Shown here: piece after piece, positions 57,721-64,000 of the stretch
Position numbering within the stretch: position 1 is the first letter of the stretch
Layout: each line of letters begins with the position of its first letter
DNA from: Wolfiporia cocos
Lineage: Eukaryota; Basidiomycota; Agaricomycetes; Polyporales; Phaeolaceae
Direction: 5' to 3'
Assembly (NCBI GenBank): GCA_029448655.1
Contig: JACCLO010000001.1
Span: forward strand, 2,976,001 to 3,040,000
Length of the DNA: 64,000 nucleotides
Translations under genes and position numbers: made by a program
The notes under the pieces: model-generated
The model's input: the letters and a program-made list of their open reading frames with translations, nothing else
Database searches by the model: none
What the model was told of the DNA's origin: nothing

Positions 57721-59083
57721 TGCTACGGTCATTTCGATTTTTCAAATGCTGGCAGAACTCACCATAGGGTGAATACGATACAGGGACTTGTTGCGCAACC
57801 AACCCCCTGGCTATTCGTGATTCTACTGGGCTAACCCCAAGTGTACTAGCAAATAGGGCGTGTTCCAACTCTGACAGATCCAACTCTGTCCTCGTTTCAT
57901 GTTTATCATTCACTAGCTGATAGATGGTGTTCAACCGCCATCATTCCCATCTATCGTCTCGGATATATCACTACATACTTATCAAACGTTTGGTACTATA
58001 GCGTAGATAGTAGCGGTGACATCTGGGATGGACTTGACCCCTAAAACCTAGCGCAGTATATAAACTCATGTACTTACTGTCGAAGCTCTTCAGCTCGACC
58101 TTGTTGTACAAACAAGAAGTCTTATACTCGTTCTCAAACGTAGGAAACTACGCTCAGTATTTCTCACTCGAGCAACCGAACGACTAAGTCCTCAAAGTGC
58201 ACATTGACTTCTCGGACTTAGGCGAGTCTTATATTCTATCAGACTCGCACTTGAACAGATTATATCCTCTAACGCGCATTGGATATTAACCGATCTCCTA
58301 AGGACTTCACTTAGGACCCGAAGGCATCTAACGAGTATTTGCCTTGCATACTGTCACGGTAACCACCGTGCCACCCGCCCCAGCGGGGAACCCCTATATC
58401 CGCCCTATCACTAACGCCTATAGCCCCCCACCCTCCTAATGGCGGAGAACAAGAAGGCACTCCTATTGAGGAGCCCTGCCGTATTGCCTGAGGTACCGAC
58501 CCATAAGTGTACCGGTACGCCCTCAGACTAGCAAGTAAAGGAGTAAGAGACAAGGTGGATGCAATGAATAGAGGCCCCCACACCCAAGTAGGACGTAGCA
58601 GGCTTTGTCGTCTAAGACCCTGCATGCAAGAACAAGTTGGCAGACGGTATATGAAAGGTTGCCAGGGGACGCGCCCCCAACGACGAGAAGATAAGTTCTG
58701 AGGAGTACCTCAGAACGCTACCTAGTATATATACATGTGGACGCTATCTACTGTAGCTACAAGACCTGCCCTAATGGCATGGTCTGTGCACACTGTGACT
58801 ACGCTGCACATGACTGGTAACAAACGTGACTCCAGTGACGTACCACGTGACCTAAGTAAGAGATAAGATAGGGGAAGCTTATCTATTTCCCATACACGTG
58901 CAGTCCCGGGCGGCTAGGTATAACGTAGCGAATGTCTGTGGATAAGCGTGAGCCAAGGGTGAGACAAAAGAATAATCCCTTTATTCCGGGATTTCTTGTG
59001 ACACATACGGCAACGCGCCTACGTGCAGAAGAACGATCTATATTTGCGATTCGAATATACGAACGGGTATTCGACCCGTAACA
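57721..59083 (+). mobile_element. Solo LTR of the same Gypsy family, inserted in integrase
   Basis: It starts TGCTACGG and ends CCGTAACA; the 5-bp duplications ACGTC (57716-57720 and 59084-59088) flank it. Removing it with one duplication restores WLPDV-EFAHNTR of integrase. After subtracting the nested 652-bp LTR and its duplication it is 706 bp, against 707 bp for the 5' LTR. Confidence 0.9.
58352..59003 (-). mobile_element. Second-family solo LTR (e), nested in the Gypsy solo LTR
   Basis: The plus-strand ends are TGTCACGG and TTGTGACA (inverted TGTCAC/GTGACA), and CATAC is duplicated at 58347-58351 and 59004-59008. Signals point to minus-strand transcription: CATGTATATATA read leftward from 58737, then the 9-bp hairpin GTTCTGAGG / CCTCAGAAC (58695-58716). 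No internal coding part remains, so it is a solo LTR of 652 bp. Confidence 0.88.
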
Positions 59084-59750
59084 ACGTCGAATTTGCGCAC
59101 AACACCAGACAAACCGAAAACCGGCCCGCGCCACTCGAAATAATCCTAGGTTATGTCCCGAGAGGATTCCCAGACTATGACAGAGTAGGGAATGTCCCAG
59201 CAGCAGTTGATAGGATCAAGAAAATCAAAGAGGCGCGAAAGATGGCATTCATCGCACATGAACTAGCCCAGAAAAGAATGGCGGGATGTTTCCTCCGAGA
59301 ATTACCCAAGCTTGAGAAAGGGGACAAGGTCTGGCTTGATGCAAAGAACTTGACGATACCCTATGAATCAAACAAGTTAGCACCAAAAAGAGAAGGACCC
59401 TTCACCATCACGGAAAAGATGGGGCCCACAACCTACCGGCTACAGCTACCGACGAGCTGGAGGATTCACCCTGTCTTCCACGCCGCATTATTGAAACCAT
59501 TCAAGGAAACAAGGGTGCACGGACCCAATTATCTACGGCCGCCACCTGATATCATCAAGGGACAAGAGGAGTACGAAGTCGAAGCCATCCTGGCTGACAG
59601 ATGGCGAGGAAAGAAGTTCGTCAAATGGAAAGGCTATGCCACGGCCGACAACTCATGGGAAGACGAGGGAAATTCCAAGGAGCTGATAAAAGACTACCAC
59701 AGAATGCGAGTCAGAACAACCCTGACACTCGAAAACCGTACAGTCATAGT

Positions 59751-60152
59751 ATGTCGATGACTCGCCACCAGCTCCCCCGCCGCACCACGACCCCCGGTGA
59801 CACAGACCGGCGAGAAGGTCGGCTGAGAGGTACACCACCGAGGAGGTATTCCCCTCAACACCTGCAGATCAGACACGCCCTCCTCTGGTACAGGGCCGAG
59901 GGACCTTTTGCTGGCCGAGCCGATGGCTGGTTGGCCCTCTTCGACATCGTGCAGGACCTCACCCACGTATACAGCTCGTACCAGAACATCACCGAGGACC
60001 TCGTCCGAATGGAGGGGCAGATCAGAGCACAGAGGGAGGGACTCGAACTACTCACCGACCGACTTATCGACAGACTGGCTGCCACTACAACAGCCCGACT
60101 ACAACATGCACTCAACGACTTCGAGGATCGAGAGCACGTTACTCCCAATTGA
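59751..60152 (+). CDS. Accessory ORF A of the Gypsy element (133 aa)
   Basis: The ATG at 59751 overlaps the pol stop by 10 nt (ATGTCGATGA). The product starts MSMTRHQLPRRTTTPGDTD, is basic at the N-terminus and becomes helical with probable coiled coil (ITEDLVRMEGQIRAQREGLE, LLTDRLIDRLAATTTARL). It shows no similarity to known pol or env domains that I can recognise, no signal peptide and no membrane helix. It is intact, while gag and pol carry many lesions. Confidence 0.6.
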   Translation: MSMTRHQLPRRTTTPGDTDRREGRLRGTPPRRYSPQHLQIRHALLWYRAEGPFAGRADGWLALFDIVQDLTHVYSSYQNITEDLVRMEGQIRAQREGLELLTDRLIDRLAATTTARLQHALNDFEDREHVTPN

Positions 60153-60159
60153 CCCGAAT

Positions 60160-60855
60160 ATGTACCACGACCCGCCCGCTTTTTCACAGCCGACGAACGA
60201 CGCCGAGTTGCACGGCCGTTTGATTTTATGGAACGCGATCGGGTATTATTTCCATTGCCTACCAAAACTCAGAGGGCCCACCGAACAGGAGTTAGAGACC
60301 CGATGCCACGTATTCCTGGTATGGGAAGCGACGGGAGACGTGAACCACCTGCACGCCCGACGGGCCCTAGGGCTACCCCAGCAAGACAGCGAAGAGCGAA
60401 TGGCACGCCGCCTATTCGACGATCTCCTTCGGTGCAGAGCATTACCTGCAAGGAGTTTGAGCGAGGTGCGAGGGAGCACGAACGAGACACCGCCTCCTTA
60501 CCCACATGGGCGGCACGGAACCTACACTGAGCCGCACACCACTGGAGGTATCAACACAACGAATACCTTTGAGACATCCCTTCACTACGAGTACCAGCGA
60601 GGCCTTCGCCAGAACAACCCTGTCGGCAATGTGGCTCCGCTAGCCACTGGATCCTCGACTGCCCTGACTATATTTGCAGAGCTTGTGGGCTCAATCAACC
60701 AGGTCATCGACAGAATGTATGCCGCCAACACTTCATATGGCGAACTCCTACGACCCCGTCCCTTAGCGGGAACGGTGACATCTACAACGAACAGGACACC
60801 GAGGCCCTCTGAAGGAGGGAGCTTGGAGAATTCATCGAGGACGACGAATGCTTAG
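60160..60855 (+). CDS. Accessory ORF B of the Gypsy element (231 aa)
   Basis: The ATG at 60160 lies 7 nt after the ORF A stop. The N-terminal half is helical (LHGRLILWNAIGYYFHCLP, ELETRCHVFLVWEATGDVNH, RMARRLFDDLLRCRALP); a Pro/Thr/Gly-rich linker follows, then a helix (TIFAELVGSINQVIDRMYAA). Its TAG stop overlaps the purine-rich tract before the 3' LTR. No known domain recognised. Placement suggests an accessory structural or regulatory protein of this retrotransposon lineage. Confidence 0.6.
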   Translation: MYHDPPAFSQPTNDAELHGRLILWNAIGYYFHCLPKLRGPTEQELETRCHVFLVWEATGDVNHLHARRALGLPQQDSEERMARRLFDDLLRCRALPARSLSEVRGSTNETPPPYPHGRHGTYTEPHTTGGINTTNTFETSLHYEYQRGLRQNNPVGNVAPLATGSSTALTIFAELVGSINQVIDRMYAANTSYGELLRPRPLAGTVTSTTNRTPRPSEGGSLENSSRTTNA

Positions 60856-60866
60856 GGAGGAGCTGA
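60851..60866 (+). promoter_or_regulatory. Polypurine tract before the 3' LTR
   Basis: CTTAGGGAGGAGCTGA immediately precedes the LTR start TGTTACGG. A purine-rich run at this position primes plus-strand synthesis in LTR retrotransposons. It identifies 60867 as the 3' LTR rather than another solo insertion. Confidence 0.6.
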
Positions 60867-62281
60867 TGTTACGGATATTCCGATTTTTAAATATTGACAG
60901 AACTCACCATCGGGCGAATACGACACAGGGACTTGTTGCACAACCAACTCCCCTGGCTACTCGTGACTCTACTGGGCGCATCCTCAGTTGTACTAATGTA
61001 TAGGGCGTGTTTCACCTTTGACAGATCCAACTCTGTCCCCGTTTCGTGGATATCATTTACTAGCTGATAGATGGCGTTCAACCGCCATCAACATTCCGGT
61101 CAAGGATAAATAAAGTTGTGCAGCCTTCCCCCCTGGTCTATTGACCTCCATACTTGCGCTTTAGGCATATTGCAAGGGGCGCTAACGCCTCCCAAAAGTT
61201 AGCGCGTCACGTGACCTCAATTCAGTAGGTCACGTGACTTACTAACTTCTCAGATTAGATAGCGGCACCAGGTACCATCACAGGCACCTTGTCAGGTGAC
61301 ACTATCTATCCAATCTAAGCCTAGACGTTACTAGGCACCATAAATACATCATTAGTGACATCATTAGCCTGGACTCAACCTGGCATCGTCATTACTGACA
61401 TCATAGTGACCTCATACGGTCATTACCAATCCAAGTGAGCTATCTTTAGGGTAGCACACCATTATGACACCATATGTCACCTTTGGGCTTACTCAGCCTA
61501 CTATGCACAGACCACCTTAGTTTAGGGCGGTCTTAGCTACCAATAGTGTACATGCTATCTCATGTATATAAATACAAAGGCGTCTAGGGCTTATTCCCTA
61601 GACTCAACAATCTAAGCATTCAGTCATGAGTGTTAGGGGCGTTTCCCTTTTCCTATCCTACTCCTTTGCTGTATGAGACTATGCGCTACAAGACCTTTCC
61701 AGTTGGATTGGTCCCTCTTAGACGACTAGGACTTGTATTCTAGGTCGTCACTAGGACTTTGCGCCCTTCGGCATTGGGCGTCACAGGGTTGTGACAATTC
61801 CTATCTATCGTTTTGGATATATCACTCCATACTCATCAAACGTTTGGAACTATAGCGTAGATAGTATCGGTGACATCTGGGACGGACTTGACCCCTGAAA
61901 CCTAACGTAGTATATAAACCCATGTACTTACTGTCAAGGCTCTTCAGCTCGACCTTGTTGTACAAACAAGAAGTCTTATACTCATTCTCAAACGTAGGAA
62001 ACTACGCTCAGCATTTCTTGCTCGAGCAACCGAACGACTAAGTCCTCGAAGTGCACATTGACTTCTTGGACTTAGGCGAGTCTTATATTCTATCAGACTT
62101 GCACCTGAACAGATTATATCCTCTAACGCGTATTGGATATTTACCGATCTCCTAGGAAAGCATCTCTAGGACTTGAAGGCATCTAACGAGTATTTGCCTT
62201 GCATACGGCACTCCGCCTATGTGCAGAAGAATGATCTATATTCGCGACTCGAATATACAAACGGGTATCCGACCCGTAACA
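60867..62281 (+). repeat. 3' LTR of the Gypsy element, interrupted
   Basis: It starts TGTTACGGATATTCCG and ends GACCCGTAACA. Between CCGCCATCA (61090) and ATTCCTATCTATCG (61797) lies about 700 bp of foreign DNA that carries second-family LTR signals. The TATATAAA box and CAGCTCGACCTTG motif are kept (61910-61960). Many substitutions separate it from the 5' LTR. Confidence 0.85.
61093..61796 (+). mobile_element. Second-family solo LTR (d), nested in the Gypsy 3' LTR
   Basis: It contains CACGTGAC boxes (61207, 61232), GCACAGACC (61506), TTTAGGGC (61521), CATGTATATAAA (61561) and a perfect 8-bp hairpin GTCTAGGG / CCCTAGAC (61582-61603), and ends GTGACA (61796). The left end (TCAACATTCCGG) is diverged from the expected TGTCACAAGAAATCCCGG, so the border and target duplication could not be fixed. 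Confidence 0.7.
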
Positions 62282-62535
62282 ATGCCAACATCCACCACAC
62301 TGACCCTATTCAATTTTCCAACTTCAACTGGATCAACGACAAATCCACGAAGCTCCACTCCTCCATTTACGTATCCTTCCTGGACGATGACACACACATC
62401 ATCCTTGAACATGTTGAAGAATCTCTCACCGGCATCCAACACATCACCTGCAAACACGACGTATTCAACCCTCAGATCTCTTGGGAGATCGTCAACTCCA
62501 CACCCATTTCTGCAGCGAGTTCTTCTGCATCATAG
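62282..62535 (+). pseudogene. Coding-like fragment directly after the 3' LTR
   Basis: The frame reads NIHHTDPIQFSNFNWINDKS through FLDDDTHIILEHVEESLTGI and ISWEIVNSTPISAASSSAS, ending at TAG-like TAG/ATAG context near 62535. There is no start and it abuts the LTR, so it may be the tail of a gene or older element cut by the insertion. No family recognised. Confidence 0.3.
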
Positions 62536-62630
62536 TTATACTTTTTCTACTCTTTCTCCACCCCTGTCCCCAAGTATTTATTGAACAAGCGTCGGCCTAA
62601 CTCGGGGCCCATATGACGTTAGTTCCACTC

Positions 62631-62670
62631 CTTCGGAGTACCTATGACCCCTTCGGAGTACCTATGACCC
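62631..62670 (+). repeat. Two tandem 20-bp units
   Basis: CTTCGGAGTACCTATGACCC occurs twice head to tail (62631-62650 and 62651-62670) with no mismatch. The rest of 62536-63140 shows no gene. Confidence 0.8.
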
Positions 62671-63140
62671 CTTCCCCTCTCACCATGACTAACCAACGTC
62701 CCACCGCTAACACCACCCTACTCGTATTTACGATACTCTTCACCTTCGACCTTGGGCTCTAGCAGCTGCCGCACATGTACACAGGATACTGACTGCGGGG
62801 TATAAATGGTTGTCTCTCTCTCTCTCGCTCAGATCACGTGGGAGGTTACGCGACCCGACTATTTTCTTTTCGATGTCCGCTCGGTAACTGCCGCGCGCTG
62901 TGAACCGAACCGAGACTACCGGTCTGGCAGGAGGCCAGCAGAAGCGAGAGCGGACTAGGGCAAGCTGATGACACGACAAGCGCAGAGCAAGAGCTATAAC
63001 CCGGAAACGCTCAATTCCTTGGGCTAATCAGCTCCAATAGAGGTCTTCACCTGAGCGCCAATCAGGAATACTACGGTATACAATTACCATGCCAACGAAA
63101 GGTATAATATTAATGTCTGCCCAGAAATCCCCGACCACAG

Positions 63141-64000
63141 TCAACCAAGATACCTCCATATCAGATAGAAGCAGAAGAAGGTGAAGACAGCGCCGCCAAA
63201 GAAGATATACATGTCTTGTGTGCTATATAGGTTTCAGCAAACCATGCATCAGCACAGATCGAGAAGCATACCTTCTTCGCTCAATCCACCCAATCACATC
63301 CCTGCTCAAACCCAGCGTATTTGCAGCATCTAATAGGCGCCTCTGCGTGCCTTTTAGCACATTTCGCTGATCTACTAGGTCATCGAGTACGGCTCGGCCC
63401 TGCGCGATGAAATCATCCAGTCGCGCCTCGGTATTCTGGATGAACGTGTGTTCGTGTAGTGCGTGCTGCTCTCGCAAGCTCGACATAGGTATAGAGGAGG
63501 GACTCCGGAACGGTGATTCGGAAACTTCAGCAGATGATGCTTGTGCCGCCATGAATCGTCGTCGCGTATCCCCCGGTGCTGGTGACAACGGCAATGTGGA
63601 TGACGACGACGCTGACAGCAATTCGGCGCGCGCTGCAGCTTCATTCTATGTAAGAACGTAAGCATCACACGAATGTGAGTACTACTACGTACACGTACCT
63701 CGGCTTTTAGCTTCTCGAACTGAGTACGCAATTCTGTGTAATCCGAACGGAATTTCTGTACGCGCCTTGTGCAGAGTACGGATTTAGCGGGCTTGACGGA
63801 TGAACCTCAGTATACATGCTTGAAACAACTGACATCATGGCTTTCTCCTGCTTCGCCTTGATCATTTCCCTCTTGGCCATCGAATCATAATCATCGACTG
63901 TCCGGTGCATCGCCGCTAACGATGCGGATATCTGCCCTGTCTGGTATCAGGATATGCATAGCTTCATCTATGAGACCTCGCGCTGTGCCAAGAGCGGCTC
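63141..64000 (-). CDS. BOS1: Membrin/Bos1-type Qb-SNARE, 5' end outside the window
   Basis: This SNARE acts in ER-to-Golgi vesicle fusion. Exons: partial 64000-63977, then 63936-63834, 63765-63699, 63645-63272 and 63222-63141. Visible: QISASLAAMHRTVDDYDSMA and KREMIKAKQEKAMM in the N-terminal helical domain; FRSDYTELRTQFEKLKAE; a Ser/Pro-rich linker (LLSASSSSTLPLSPAPG); the SNARE helix with LVDQRNVLKGTQRRLLDAAN and TLGLSRDVIGWIERRS; and a C-terminal anchor MYIFFGGAVFTFFCFYLIW followed by RYLG-stop, the tail-anchor topology expected. The first coding exon is cut by the window edge. No lesion is seen. Confidence 0.9.

Larger units (their letters stand above)
54377..59760 (+). pseudogene. Pol polyprotein: protease, dUTPase, RT, RNase H, integrase, chromodomain (broken)
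   Basis: Domains in order: aspartic protease with LIDSGAMLNLIH (about 54492) and LGYGWLKDENP; dUTPase (54833-55249); RT with [12 protein letters not shown] (about 55845) and [12 protein letters not shown] (about 56030, Asp to Asn in the YxDD box); RNase H FILETDASQYATGAVL (56480) and SDHQNLTYW (56698); integrase zinc region HPGIWGTT ... CAICQQMK (57150-57260), [19 protein letters not shown] and [16 protein letters not shown]; then, after a solo LTR, EFAHNTRQTENRPAP and the chromodomain YEVEAILADRWRGKKFVKW (59575-59715). Lesions: TGA at 54647, 54830, 56096, 56552 and 57706, a frameshift between 57440 and 57495, and the LTR insertion at 57721. Confidence 0.88.
51772..62281 (+). mobile_element. 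Gypsy (chromovirus) LTR retrotransposon with dUTPase, degraded and nested
   Basis: The element runs 5' LTR (51772-52478), presumed primer site, gag, pol (protease, dUTPase, reverse transcriptase, RNase H, integrase, chromodomain), two extra ORFs, purine tract and 3' LTR (60867-62281). The chromodomain and the pol order mark it as a chromovirus-type Ty3/Gypsy element. It is interrupted by a solo LTR of its own family (57721-59083) and carries two nested second-family LTRs. The flanking 5-mers (GAAGT left, ATGCC right) do not match and the LTRs differ noticeably, so the outer LTRs may not derive from one insertion. Multiple lesions make it inactive. Confidence 0.88.

Noticed and set aside
58695..58716. 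Rho-independent-like terminator or CRISPR-type hairpin
   Set aside because: The context is a eukaryotic solo LTR. No repeat-spacer array and no bacterial gene organisation exist anywhere in the window.
62631..62670. Minisatellite
   Set aside because: Only two 20-bp units are present, so it is recorded as a simple tandem duplication.

Overview
This window reads as nuclear DNA of a filamentous basidiomycete, most likely an Agaricomycete and probably a polypore. Genes are closely packed on both strands and split by many 45-70 bp GT-AG introns. Recognisable families include a Zn2Cys6 regulator, con-6, the GtaA glutaminase, a fungal DUF262 protein, DCC1, GPI18 and BOS1. The repeats include a chromodomain-bearing Gypsy element. 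The genus is an inference.

Region by region: (1) 1-24.4 kb is gene-dense: a truncated Zn2Cys6 activator, a one-pass membrane protein, two iron-containing alcohol dehydrogenase paralogues pointing at each other around a histidine-rich cation-efflux gene, DCC1 behind a cluster of MluI (MCB) boxes, a DUF262 protein, a NIPA-type transporter, a TCP11/Sok1-like protein, the GPI mannosyltransferase GPI18, and an acidic, disordered protein. (2) 25.8-36.6 kb is an array of four related short-chain dehydrogenases (three intact, one pseudogene), with a non-autonomous hAT element and an FAD monooxygenase between copies three and four. (3) 36.8-46.8 kb holds a membrane-anchored glutaminase A, con-6 and hypothetical proteins. 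(4) 47.8-62.3 kb is a transposon graveyard. (5) 63.1-64.0 kb is the SNARE gene BOS1, cut by the window edge.

The most unusual object is the Gypsy element (about 51.77-62.28 kb). Its pol order is protease, dUTPase, reverse transcriptase, RNase H, integrase, chromodomain. Two further ORFs lie between pol and the 3' LTR. An 11-nt sequence next to the 5' LTR is perfectly complementary to an 11-mer 35 nt downstream of the LTR TATA box, which suggests self-priming of the Tf1 type. The copy is dead: stop codons (mostly TGA), frameshifts, and a YMND in place of YMDD. It is also layered: a solo LTR of its own family sits in integrase with a 5-bp target duplication, and a solo LTR of a second family sits inside that solo LTR, again with a 5-bp duplication. 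A further second-family solo LTR sits in the 3' LTR. The second family recurs five times in the window, each time with a hairpin 17-21 nt after the start of a CATGTATATA box; the stem sequences differ but still pair.

All gene models were read by eye. Splice sites were chosen by frame continuity, GT-AG rules and, where possible, comparison between paralogues in the window.
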